Part shown: one piece after another, positions 43,243 through 51,261 of the stretch
Numbering within the stretch: position 1 is the first letter of the stretch
Layout: every line of letters starts with the position of its first letter
Source of the DNA: Streptomyces laurentii
Lineage (GTDB): Bacteria > Actinomycetota > Actinomycetes > Streptomycetales > Streptomycetaceae
Reading direction: 5' to 3'
DNA length: 64,000 nt
Assembly: GCA_002355495.1 (NCBI GenBank)
Contig: AP017424.1
Location: forward strand, 7,877,501 to 7,941,500
Notes under the pieces: generated by a model
The model's database searches: none
The model's input: the letters and a program-made list of their open reading frames with translations, nothing else
What the model was told of the DNA's origin: nothing
Position numbers and translations under genes: made by a program

Positions 43243-44642
43243 GGGCCGTGCGCAACCAGTACCTTCTCGACGAGGACGACGTCCCGACCCACTGGTACAA
43301 CATCCTCGCCGACCTCGACGTGTCGTCCTCCGACGTCCGCCGGGCCCGGCCCGCCGCACAGCCGGACGGCGACGCGCGGACGGCCGACCGCGGTTCCACC
43401 GGGGCCAACATCCCGCTCTCCATGTACCGCGGCAGTGTCGGCACCGAGCGCCATGTGAGGATCCCCGACCCGGTACGCGCGCAGTACCAGCGCTGGCGCC
43501 CCACCCCGCTGATCCGTGCCCACCGCCTTGAGCAGGCGCTCGACACCCCCGCGCACATCTACTACAAGTACGAGGGCGCCAACGCCTCCGGCAGTCACAA
43601 GCTCAACTCGGCTCTCGCGCAGGCCTATTACTACAAGAAGGCCGGCGTCCAGGAGATCACCACCGGCACCGGCGCCGGCCAGTGGGGCACCGCGCTGTCG
43701 ATGGCCTGCCACGCCCTCGACCTCGCCTGCACCGTCTTCATGGTGAACTGCAGCTACCGGCAGAAGCCCTACCGCCGGGTGCTGATGGAGCTCAACGGCG
43801 CCCGCGTCATCCCGAGTCCGAGCGGCACCACCGAGGCGGGCCGCGCCCTGCTCGCCGCCTCGCCCGACGGCGACGGCAGCGTCGCCATCGCCAACGCCGA
43901 GGCCCTCGAACACGCCCGGAGCGTGACCCGCGGCGCCTTCTCCGTCGGCAGCGGCGAGAACCACGTCCTGCTGCATCAGACGGTCATCGGCGAAGAGGCC
44001 CTGCTCCAGATGGAGTCGGCGGGGGAGTTCCCCGACGTGGTCATCGGCGCGATGGGCGCGGGCAGCAACTTCGCCGGTCTCGCCTTCCCCTTCCACCGCG
44101 AGAAGCTGCGCACCGGAGCCGCGACCCGGCTGGTCGCGGTGGAGCCCGAAGCGTGCCCCAAGATGACCCGGGGCCGCTACGCGTGGGACTACAACGACTT
44201 CTCCGGCACCACTCCCATGACGAAGATGTACACCCTCGGCCACACCTTCGTCGCGCCCGGCGTACACGCCGGCGGGCTGCGCTACCACGGCGCCGCGCCG
44301 CTGGTGAGCGCCCTCTACGACCGCGGCCTGATGGAGGCCGTGGCCTACGGGCAGAAGGAGGTGTTCGAGGCGGGAGCGTTCTTCGCCCGCACGGAGAACC
44401 TCATCCCCGCCCCCGAGTCCGCGCACGCCGTCAAGTGCGCCGTCGACGAGGCCGTACGGGCCCGCGAGGAGAACCGGCCGCGCGTCATCCTCTTCAACGT
44501 CAGCGGCCATGGTCTGCTCGACCTGTCCGCGTACGACCAGTACCTGGCGGGCACCCTGGAGGACCACGTGGTCTCCGACGGCCACATCGCCGCCTCGCTG
44601 GCCGGGCTGCCCGCCCTCGACCCGGTCGGCGGCCGCCCGTGA
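43239..44642 (+). CDS. TrpB-like PLP enzyme lacking the catalytic Glu
   Basis: 467 residues of the TrpB2 (long tryptophan-synthase-beta-like) family. PLP Lys121 lies in ASGSHKLNSALAQAYY, the phosphate-binding turn is GAGSNFAGLAF, and the family blocks VLLHQTVIGEEALLQME and HAGGLRYHGAAPLVSALYD are present. In normal TrpB the motif before GAGQ is 'TETGAGQ', whose Glu protonates and activates the nucleophile indole; here it reads TTGTGAGQWG, with Gly143 in that place (43665-43667). The enzyme should still form the aminoacrylate, but probably acts with another nucleophile or reaction. Tightly coupled to the carrier protein before and to the dehydrogenase after (GTGA overlap), it probably acts in the same tailoring pathway. 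Confidence 0.88.
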   Translation: MRAVRNQYLLDEDDVPTHWYNILADLDVSSSDVRRARPAAQPDGDARTADRGSTGANIPLSMYRGSVGTERHVRIPDPVRAQYQRWRPTPLIRAHRLEQALDTPAHIYYKYEGANASGSHKLNSALAQAYYYKKAGVQEITTGTGAGQWGTALSMACHALDLACTVFMVNCSYRQKPYRRVLMELNGARVIPSPSGTTEAGRALLAASPDGDGSVAIANAEALEHARSVTRGAFSVGSGENHVLLHQTVIGEEALLQMESAGEFPDVVIGAMGAGSNFAGLAFPFHREKLRTGAATRLVAVEPEACPKMTRGRYAWDYNDFSGTTPMTKMYTLGHTFVAPGVHAGGLRYHGAAPLVSALYDRGLMEAVAYGQKEVFEAGAFFARTENLIPAPESAHAVKCAVDEAVRAREENRPRVILFNVSGHGLLDLSAYDQYLAGTLEDHVVSDGHIAASLAGLPALDPVGGRP

Positions 44643-45838
44643 CCTTCGACCCCACCGAGGAACAGACCGCCCTCGCCGACCGCTTCCGCCGGCTCGGCCG
44701 GGACCTCGGCGCCGACCTCCCGGCCCGGGAACGCACCGGGACGCTCCAGCCCGGCGACTGGCAGCGCTGCGCCGACGCCGGAGTTCTCGGCCTCCCCGTG
44801 CCCCGCGCCTACGGCGGGCTCGGCCTGGACCCGCTGACCTGCGCCCGCGCGCTGGAGGGCCTGGGCGAAGGCTGCCGGGACAACGGCCTCATGATCGCGC
44901 TCGGCGCGCACATCTGGGCCGCCGAGATCCCGCTGCTGCTCTTCGGGAGTGAGGAGCAGAAGAACCGCTATCTCCCCGGGCTCTGTGACGGCCGGCTGAT
45001 CGGCGCCCACGCCATCACCGAGGCCGGCTCCGGCTCCGACGCCCTCTCTCTCACCGCCACCGCCCGCCGCGACGGGGACACCTACGTACTCGACGGCACC
45101 AAGCGCTTCATCACCAACGCGCCCCTCGCCGATGTCTTCCTCGTGTACGCCACCGTCAACCCGGCCCTCGGATTCACCGGCGTCACCGCCTTCCTCGTCG
45201 ACCGCGACCAGGCGGGGCTGACCGTCGAGACCCGCTACGAGAAGGCCGGACTGCGCACCGCGCCCTGGGGCGAGATCACCCTCAGCGGCTGCCGCGTCCC
45301 GCTCTCCGCGCGACTCGGCGCGGAGAAACAGGGCTCCCGCGTCCTCGCCGCCACCATGGCCTGGGAACGCTCGCTGATCCTGGCGCCGCTGCTCGGCACC
45401 ATGGGACGGCAGATCGACGACTGCGTCCAGTACGCGCGCACCCGCGAGCAGTTCGGCCGGAACATCGGCAGGTTCCAGGCCGTGTCCCACCGCATCGTCG
45501 AGATGCGGATCCGGCTGGACGAGGCCCGGCTGCTCACCCACCGGGCCGCCTGTGACCTGGAGCGGGATGTCGCCTCGCACTACGCCGAGGCGGCCCAGCT
45601 CCGTACCAGCGAGTCCGCCGTCGAGACCTTCCTCGACGCCCTCCAGGTGTACGGCGGCCTCGGCTACACCACCGACACCGATGTCGAACGGAATCTGCGC
45701 GACGCGCTCGGCACCCGGATCTCCTCCGGCACCTCCGACATGCAACGGATGGTGATCGCCGAGAAGCTCGGCCTCACCACCCGCGCCCGCGCCGCGTCCC
45801 CCCGCCCCGCTGGAGTCCGCCATGCGCACGCTGAATGA
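44639..45838 (+). CDS. prolyl-carrier-type acyl-CoA dehydrogenase (RedW/PltE-like)
   Basis: 399 residues from a GTG overlapping the previous stop. FAD-fold motifs: ITEAGSGSDALSLTATA, DGTKRFITNAPLADVFLVY, then YGGLGYTTDTDVERNL and GTRISSGTSDMQRMVIA, the last being the variant seen in the carrier-protein branch (PltE, RedW: 'SGTSDMQ'). These flavoenzymes oxidise L-prolyl-S-carrier protein by two or four electrons to give pyrrole-2-carboxyl-S-carrier protein. The co-location with a carrier protein and a prolyl-type ligase supports this over fatty-acid oxidation. It overlaps the next gene by 17 bases. Confidence 0.85.
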   Translation: MTFDPTEEQTALADRFRRLGRDLGADLPARERTGTLQPGDWQRCADAGVLGLPVPRAYGGLGLDPLTCARALEGLGEGCRDNGLMIALGAHIWAAEIPLLLFGSEEQKNRYLPGLCDGRLIGAHAITEAGSGSDALSLTATARRDGDTYVLDGTKRFITNAPLADVFLVYATVNPALGFTGVTAFLVDRDQAGLTVETRYEKAGLRTAPWGEITLSGCRVPLSARLGAEKQGSRVLAATMAWERSLILAPLLGTMGRQIDDCVQYARTREQFGRNIGRFQAVSHRIVEMRIRLDEARLLTHRAACDLERDVASHYAEAAQLRTSESAVETFLDALQVYGGLGYTTDTDVERNLRDALGTRISSGTSDMQRMVIAEKLGLTTRARAASPRPAGVRHAHAE

Positions 45839-47417
45839 GCTGCTGACCCGCGCCGCGGCCACCCGGCCCACGGCCGAGGCGGTACGTCACCGGGGCCGCT
45901 CCACCGACTACGCCGGCCTGGACCGGGCGGCCACCGCGCTCGCCGCGACCCTGCGCGAGCAGGGCGTCCGCCCCGGCGACCGGGTGGGTCTGTGGTTCGG
46001 CAAGTCGACCGAGACCCTCGTGACCCTCCACGCGATCCTCAAGTGCGGGGCCGCGTACGTGCCGGTCGACCCGGCCACGCCCGTCGCCCGCGCCGGGTAC
46101 ATCCTCGGCGACTGCGCCGTCCGCTGCCTGGTCACCGACGCGCCCCGGCTCGCGCTGCTCCAGAAGCACGGCGTTCCCGCCGCGCTGCGCACGGCCGTCC
46201 TCGTCGGCGACGAGCCCGCGCCGCCCGCGCCGCCCGTCCCGCCCGGCGTCCCGGCGCTCCGGTCGACGAGCTGGGCGCGGGCCGTGGACCGGCCGGCGCC
46301 CGACGGGTTCACGCCCGCCGCCGTCGGCCCCGACGACCTCGCCTACATCCTCTACACCTCCGGCTCCACCGGCACGCCCAAGGGCGTCATGCTCTCCCAC
46401 CGCAACGCCCTCGCGTTCGTCGGCTGGACCGTGACCGAGTTCGGGCTGACCGCCGAGGACCGGCTGTCCTCCCACGCCCCCGTCCACTTCGACCTCTCCG
46501 TCTTCGACGTCTTCGCCGCCGCGAGCGCCGGCGCCTGCCTCGTCCTCGTGCCCGAGCACCAGCGGGCCCTCGGCCCGGCGCTCAACCGGCTGGTCGCCGA
46601 GGAGGGCGTCACCGTCTGGTACTCGGTACCCGGCGCCCTCATCCGGATGCTCGACGCCAAGAACCGCTCTCTGCTGGAGAGTTCACGGCTGCGGACCGTG
46701 CTCTTCGCGGGCGAGCCGTTCGCGCTCGCGCACCTGCGGCGGCTGCGCGCGGCGCTGCCGGGAGCCGCCCTGCACAACCTGTACGGCCCGACCGAGACCA
46801 ACGTCTGCACCCACCACCGGGTCACCGACGCCGACCTCGCCCCCGGCCGCACCGCACCCCCGCCCATCGGCCGCCCCTGCCCGTACGCCGACACCCGGCT
46901 GCTCGACCGGGACGGCCGGCCGGTCCCGGACGTCCCGGGCGCCGAGGGCGAACTCTGCGTCACAGGCGACTCGGTGATGCTCGGCTACTGGGGCCGCACC
47001 CCGCCCGCCGAGGCCCCCGGGACAGCGGCCCGCATCCACCGCACCGGCGACCTCGTCCGGTCGCTGGAGGGCGGCGGCTACCGCTACCTCGGCCGCCGCG
47101 ACCACATGATCAAGATCCGGGGGTACCGGGTCGAACCGGAGGAGATCGAGGCGGTCCTGATGCGGCTGCCCGACGTCCACGAGGCGGTCTGCGTCGCCGT
47201 CCCGGACGCCGACGGCGACCAGGAACTCCACGCCCACGTGGTGCCCGCCGACGGCGCGGCCCCCGACCCCGCGGAGTTGCGCGCCCACTGCGGGGCGGCC
47301 CTCCCGCGCTACATGGTCCCCGCCGCCTTCCACCTCGCCGGCTCCTTCCCCCGCACCTCGACCGGCAAGATCGACCGCCGGGCCCTGGCCGCCCCTTCCC
47401 TCCAGGAGGCGGCGTGA
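45822..47417 (+). CDS. stand-alone adenylation enzyme, predicted L-proline
   Basis: 531 residues with all adenylation motifs: LAYILYTSGSTGTPKGVMLS, LHNLYGPTETNVCTHH, IHRTGDLVRS, and the C-terminal RTSTGKIDRRALA with Lys. Reading the ten pocket positions by hand from HFDLSVF, the YSVP position, LFAGEP and HNLYGPTETNVC gives D-L-F-Y-L-A-L-V-C-K. From memory the RedM/PltF/CloN4 proline ligases read DLLYLALVCK, so only one position differs. No carrier or condensation domain is attached; it should load the free carrier protein at 42958. Alignment was made by eye, so confirm it. Confidence 0.88.
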   Translation: MRTLNELLTRAAATRPTAEAVRHRGRSTDYAGLDRAATALAATLREQGVRPGDRVGLWFGKSTETLVTLHAILKCGAAYVPVDPATPVARAGYILGDCAVRCLVTDAPRLALLQKHGVPAALRTAVLVGDEPAPPAPPVPPGVPALRSTSWARAVDRPAPDGFTPAAVGPDDLAYILYTSGSTGTPKGVMLSHRNALAFVGWTVTEFGLTAEDRLSSHAPVHFDLSVFDVFAAASAGACLVLVPEHQRALGPALNRLVAEEGVTVWYSVPGALIRMLDAKNRSLLESSRLRTVLFAGEPFALAHLRRLRAALPGAALHNLYGPTETNVCTHHRVTDADLAPGRTAPPPIGRPCPYADTRLLDRDGRPVPDVPGAEGELCVTGDSVMLGYWGRTPPAEAPGTAARIHRTGDLVRSLEGGGYRYLGRRDHMIKIRGYRVEPEEIEAVLMRLPDVHEAVCVAVPDADGDQELHAHVVPADGAAPDPAELRAHCGAALPRYMVPAAFHLAGSFPRTSTGKIDRRALAAPSLQEAA

Positions 47418-48232
47418 CCGCCCGCGTGCTCACCCCGCGCCTGCCGAGCCGGCTGCTCGGCCGCGACAAGGGCGTCAACATCGTCCTGCCCGGCTGCTAC
47501 AGCGAGGACGGACCCGCCCACCCCGTCCTGTATTTGCTGCACGGCTACGGCGGCAGCAAGGAGACCTGGATCGTCAACACCCGTCTCGTCGACCTGGTCG
47601 GCGCCGGCCGGACCGTCGTCGTCCTGCCGCAGAGCGGACGCCGCTGGTTCGTCAACGACCACGCCGGGCTGCGGTACGAGGACCACCTCGTCCACGAACT
47701 CGTGCCGGCCATCGACACGGCGTTCCACACCCGAGCCGACCGCTCCGGACGCGCCGTCGGAGGCTTCTCCATGGGCGGGGCCGCCGCGCTCTACCTGGGG
47801 CTGCGGCACCGCGACGTCTTCGGAGCGGTCGCCTCGCACGCCGGGGCCTTCGAGGCGCCGCTGCGGACGGGGGACCCGTACGCGGCGTTCCGCTCGGACC
47901 CCGGATTCGCCATGCCCACCGTGGAGTGCCACGAGCGGGTCTGGGGTCCGCCCGGCAGCGAGACCCGGCGGCGGTACGACCCGTACCGCCTGATCGGGAA
48001 GGACGGCCACACCCCGCCGCCCGCCCTCTACCTGGACATCGGCACCGAGGACCACGACCGGATGCGGGCCATGAACCGCCGGGTCCGCGACGCGCTGCGC
48101 GAGCGCGGCCACGAGGTCACGTACCACGAGCGGCCCGGCGGCCACGACTGGCGGTTCGTCGACGGAGCCCTGCCCGCCTCCCTGGACTTCGTCGCCCGCC
48201 ACACGGAGGAGCGCACACGTGAACGCGTCTGA
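47414..48232 (+). CDS. esterase-D-like alpha/beta hydrolase
   Basis: 272 residues from a GTG overlapping the previous stop. The oxyanion motif is VLYLLHGYGGSKETWIVN, the nucleophile Ser is in VGGFSMGGAAALYLGLR, and the His in ERPGGHDWRFVD. The family includes esterase D-like and mycolyl-type enzymes and siderophore esterases such as Fes. No signal peptide. Its role may be hydrolytic release or trimming of a product or shunt intermediate; nothing in the sequence fixes the substrate. Tightly packed in the operon between the proline ligase and the crotonase. Confidence 0.8.
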   Translation: MTARVLTPRLPSRLLGRDKGVNIVLPGCYSEDGPAHPVLYLLHGYGGSKETWIVNTRLVDLVGAGRTVVVLPQSGRRWFVNDHAGLRYEDHLVHELVPAIDTAFHTRADRSGRAVGGFSMGGAAALYLGLRHRDVFGAVASHAGAFEAPLRTGDPYAAFRSDPGFAMPTVECHERVWGPPGSETRRRYDPYRLIGKDGHTPPPALYLDIGTEDHDRMRAMNRRVRDALRERGHEVTYHERPGGHDWRFVDGALPASLDFVARHTEERTRERV

Positions 48233-49076
48233 ACCCTCCCTCCTGGTCACCCGCCCCCTCCCGGGCGTCGTCACGGCGACCCTGAACCGGCCCGCCCGCA
48301 AGAACGCCCTGAACGAGGAGCTGTTCGCCCGCCTCACGGACCTCTGCGCCGAGCTGCGGGCCGACCCCTCCGTACGAGTGCTCGTCCTGACCGGCGCCGG
48401 GGGCACCTTCTGCGCGGGGTACGACATCGACGAGGTCGGCCGGATCGCCGCGCTGCCTCCGCTCACCCTGCTCGACCTGCTGCACCGGCAGGCCGAGGCG
48501 GTCACCGGACTCACGGCCCTGCCGCAGACCGTGATCGCCGCCGTCGACGGCTCCGCCGTCGGCGCCGGGCTCTCCCTGGCGCTCGCCGCCGACATCCGGC
48601 TCGCCGCGCCCGGCGCCCGCTTCCGGGCCTCCTTCGTGAAGATGGGACTCTCCGGCGGCGACATGGGCGCCTCCTGGCTGCTGCCCCGGCTCACCGGCCT
48701 CGGCTTCGCCTCCGACATGATGCTCACCGGCCGGTTCGTGGCGGCCGACGAGGCCCTCGCCCGCGGCCTGGTGAGCCGGGTGACCGCCCCCGGCGACCCG
48801 GCCGGCGCCGCGCTCGGCCTCGCCGCCGAGATCGCCGCGAACAGCCCGGTCTCCCTGGCCCTCACCAAGCAGGTGCTCCAGGCCAACACCGACGCGCCTT
48901 CGCTGGCGGCCGCCCTCGACAGGGAGGCCCCCGTCCAGGTCGTCGCCGCCCACTCGCCGGACGTCCGCGAGGCGGTGGCCGCCTTCCGGGACCGCCGCGC
49001 GCCCGACTTCGGCGCCGCCCGGCCCACGACCTCCCAGCCTGCCGGGGACGCCGTCCCGTCGGCGACCCCCTCCTGA
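48219..49076 (+). CDS. enoyl-CoA hydratase/isomerase (crotonase) family protein
   Basis: 285 residues. Oxyanion-hole motif GAGGTFCAGYDIDEVG and the central AAVDGSAVGAGLSLALAADI are typical. The third motif SGGDMGASWLLPRLTG differs from hydratases with the two-Glu set: Asp and Met replace the usual Glu positions, so it may isomerise, hydrolyse or cleave rather than hydrate. GTG start overlapping the esterase by 14 bases. The C terminus has a short Thr/Ser/Pro-rich tail. It may act on the dehydro-amino acyl thioester produced by the neighbouring dehydrogenase. Confidence 0.82.
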   Translation: MNASEPSLLVTRPLPGVVTATLNRPARKNALNEELFARLTDLCAELRADPSVRVLVLTGAGGTFCAGYDIDEVGRIAALPPLTLLDLLHRQAEAVTGLTALPQTVIAAVDGSAVGAGLSLALAADIRLAAPGARFRASFVKMGLSGGDMGASWLLPRLTGLGFASDMMLTGRFVAADEALARGLVSRVTAPGDPAGAALGLAAEIAANSPVSLALTKQVLQANTDAPSLAAALDREAPVQVVAAHSPDVREAVAAFRDRRAPDFGAARPTTSQPAGDAVPSATPS

Positions 49077-49088
49077 AAGGAACTCCAC

Positions 49089-50021
49089 GTGACCACCGAG
49101 AACGCCTGGCTGCCCCGGATCCTGCGCCCCGCCGACGTGGGCGCCGACGCCACCCCGCAGGGCCTGGAGGAGTACCTGCGGGCCACCGACGTCGCCCGGC
49201 TCCTGGCCGAGGAACGCGCCGTCTACTTCCGCGGCTTCGGCATCACCGCCGACAGCTACGACGGCGCCGCCGACCTGCTGCTGGCGAACCGTCTCGCGTA
49301 CGTCCACGGCAACTCGCCGCGTACCAAGGTCGGCCGCAACCTCTACACCTCCACCGAGTACCCGGCCGAGTTCGAGATCTCCATGCACAACGAGATGTCG
49401 TACGCGCACGCCTGGCCCTCCCGGATCCTGTTCTTCTGCGACGTGGCGGCCGCCACCGGCGGTGCCACCCCGCTCGTCGACGGCCGGCTGTGGCTGGAGT
49501 CCATCGACCCGGAGATCCGGGCGGCCTTCGCCGCCGGCGTCCGCTACACCCAGAACCTCCACGACGGCATGGGCTTCGGCAAGAGCTGGCAGGCCACCTT
49601 CGAGACCGAGGACCGGGCCGAGGTCGAGACGTTCCTCGACGGCGCCGAGGCCGAGTGGGGCTGGCAGCCCGACGGCACCCTCCGCGTCACCCAGCTCCGC
49701 CGCGCGACGCTGGAGCACCCGGTCACGGGCACGGAGGTCTGGTTCAACCAGGCCGACCAGTGGCACATCGCCGGACTCGGCGACGACGCCGCCGCGCTCG
49801 CCGAGATCATCCCCGAGGACGAACTCCCGCAGAACGCGTTCTTCGCCGACGGCAGCCCCATCCCGGCCGAGTACATCACCCACGTCCAGGAGATCGGCAT
49901 GAAGACCGCCGTGGATGTCGCCTGGGAGGCCGGCGACCTGCTGCTCGTCGACAACGTCGCGGTCGCGCACGGCCGCCGCGCGTTCACCGGGCAGCGCCGG
50001 ATCCTGGTCGCCATGGCCTGA
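49089..50021 (+). CDS. SyrP-like Fe(II)/2-oxoglutarate oxygenase (TauD family)
   Basis: 310 residues. The metal triad is His100 and Glu102 (EISMHNEMSYAHAWP) with His294 (VAVAHGRRAF), and Arg near the end (GQRRILVAMA) binds 2-oxoglutarate. HxE instead of HxD and the block HAWPSRILFFCDVAAATGGA followed by TPLVDGR are features of SyrP-type and related NRPS-associated hydroxylases, which beta-hydroxylate amino acids, often Asp, on carrier proteins. Module 3 of the NRPS reads as Asp, so beta-hydroxy-Asp is the simplest proposal. GTG start with ribosome site gaaagga. A strong terminator follows. Confidence 0.85.
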   Translation: MTTENAWLPRILRPADVGADATPQGLEEYLRATDVARLLAEERAVYFRGFGITADSYDGAADLLLANRLAYVHGNSPRTKVGRNLYTSTEYPAEFEISMHNEMSYAHAWPSRILFFCDVAAATGGATPLVDGRLWLESIDPEIRAAFAAGVRYTQNLHDGMGFGKSWQATFETEDRAEVETFLDGAEAEWGWQPDGTLRVTQLRRATLEHPVTGTEVWFNQADQWHIAGLGDDAAALAEIIPEDELPQNAFFADGSPIPAEYITHVQEIGMKTAVDVAWEAGDLLLVDNVAVAHGRRAFTGQRRILVAMA

Positions 50022-50042
50022 TCAGCGCCTCCGCTCCCGTAC

Positions 50043-50086
50043 ACGCCTCGAAGGGCCGGCCCGAGTGGGCCGGCCCTTCGAGGCGT
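50043..50086. terminator. 20-bp stem terminator between convergent genes
   Basis: Perfect 20-bp stem beginning ACGCCTCGAAGGGCC with a GAGT loop, located between the oxygenase (plus) and the HprK-like kinase (minus). It will stop transcription from both sides. Confidence 0.85.
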
Positions 50087-50106
50087 TCACCGTGAGGACG
50101 GGAGCG

Positions 50107-51261
50107 TCAGGACGCCCACCGGTCGAGGGCGGCCAGGAACGCCGGTACGTCGTCCGCGATCCGGCCGGTCGCCGCGAAGCGCCGCGACGGCAGCCCTTCG
50201 ACGACGCGCCGCAGCGTCTCCTCCGTCTCCCGGACGACCGGCGCGAAGTCGAGCCGCAGCAGCTTCGCCACCGCGCCCAGCGTGCTGCGCGGGCCCGCGC
50301 CCAGCGTGCTGCGCGGGCCCGCGCCCAGGACCTGCCCGGCGCGTCCCCCGGAGGACACCGGGGCGTCGCCGTCCCGGTCCACGAAGACCACCAGGTCCAG
50401 CGGCAGCGGCCGGGCCGGGGCGGGCCCGGCCCCGGGGCGCACCGGAAACAGGTACTCCCGCCCCCGGTGGTCCGCGGGCAGCTCCGAGGCGTGCCCCACG
50501 ACCGGCGTCCCGGTGACCCGCTCGATCAGCGCCCGGTCGTCCGGATGCGCCCGGCACTCCCACGCGCCGCTCAGGAACAGCGGGACGACGGCCCGGTCCG
50601 CGGTCACGAACACCAGATCCTCCGCGACCACCCGCCAGCCGTGGGCGAACGCGGCCAGACCGAGGGTGGACTTGCCCGACCCGGACGCCCCGGCGAGCAG
50701 CACGGTGAACCCGTCGTCACGGGTGACGGCCACGCCGTGGATCAGCGCCATCCCGCCGCTCAGCATCAGCGGGGCGATCAGCGCCATCCGCGCCAGCTTG
50801 CGCCGGAACGCCTCATGGCTCGCGGACACCTCCACGAGGGCGCCGGCCGCGCCGGGGGAGGGGGCGGGCGACGCCGTCAGCAGCCCCGCCGTGCCCGAGG
50901 CCTCCCGGGCCGGCCAGTGGATCCGCCGGACGTCCCCGCTCTCGCTGTACGCGGCCCAGGGCCCGCCGGACGCGGGCGGCGGCTCGCCGGGCGGCGGGCG
51001 GTACGCGTCCACCGCCCGCACCCGCAGCCGGACCGCCCCCGGGCCGGGGAGCGGTCCGGCGCCGCGGGCCAGCGCCCGTGTGAAGACGTCCAGCCCCTCG
51101 GCCGGGGCGACCCCGTCCCAGAACGACTCCGCCGTGCCCGGCGGCCTCGCGAACTCCCAGTCCGTGAGCACCCGTTCGGAGACCAGCCGCCCGGAGACGG
51201 CCGGGCTCGCGGTGGACGCGCCCGGGGCCGCCGGCCCCGGGCCGATCAGATCACTTGTCAC
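50107..51261 (-). CDS. HprK-like P-loop kinase
   Basis: 384 residues. The P-loop LLAGASGSGKSTLGLAAFAH is followed by a short Asp strand (GWRVVAEDLVFVTAD), the arrangement of HPr kinase/phosphatase-like proteins; a full HPr-binding domain is not visible. HprK-like kinases in actinobacterial BGCs are known, for example in lasso peptide clusters, where they phosphorylate a Ser of the product. N-terminal ~110 residues are poorly conserved and Pro-rich. The GTG start overlaps the polyprenyl synthase by 11 bases, so they are coupled. It contains an 8-residue tandem duplication (GPRSTLGA twice). Confidence 0.7.
   Translation of the reverse strand: MTSDLIGPGPAAPGASTASPAVSGRLVSERVLTDWEFARPPGTAESFWDGVAPAEGLDVFTRALARGAGPLPGPGAVRLRVRAVDAYRPPPGEPPPASGGPWAAYSESGDVRRIHWPAREASGTAGLLTASPAPSPGAAGALVEVSASHEAFRRKLARMALIAPLMLSGGMALIHGVAVTRDDGFTVLLAGASGSGKSTLGLAAFAHGWRVVAEDLVFVTADRAVVPLFLSGAWECRAHPDDRALIERVTGTPVVGHASELPADHRGREYLFPVRPGAGPAPARPLPLDLVVFVDRDGDAPVSSGGRAGQVLGAGPRSTLGAGPRSTLGAVAKLLRLDFAPVVRETEETLRRVVEGLPSRRFAATGRIADDVPAFLAALDRWAS
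50273..50328. repeat. 24-bp tandem duplication in kinase gene
   Basis: Unit at 50273-50296 repeats exactly at 50297-50320 and begins a third time through 50328. It duplicates eight residues in a surface-like loop; recent slippage is likely. Confidence 0.9.

Noticed and set aside
42958..47417. Carrier, dehydrogenase and ligase as a fatty-acid or lipid-starter system
   Set aside because: The ligase pocket reads as an amino-acid (proline) code and the dehydrogenase carries the SGTSDMQ end of the prolyl-carrier branch, so lipid loading is less likely. It is not fully excluded.
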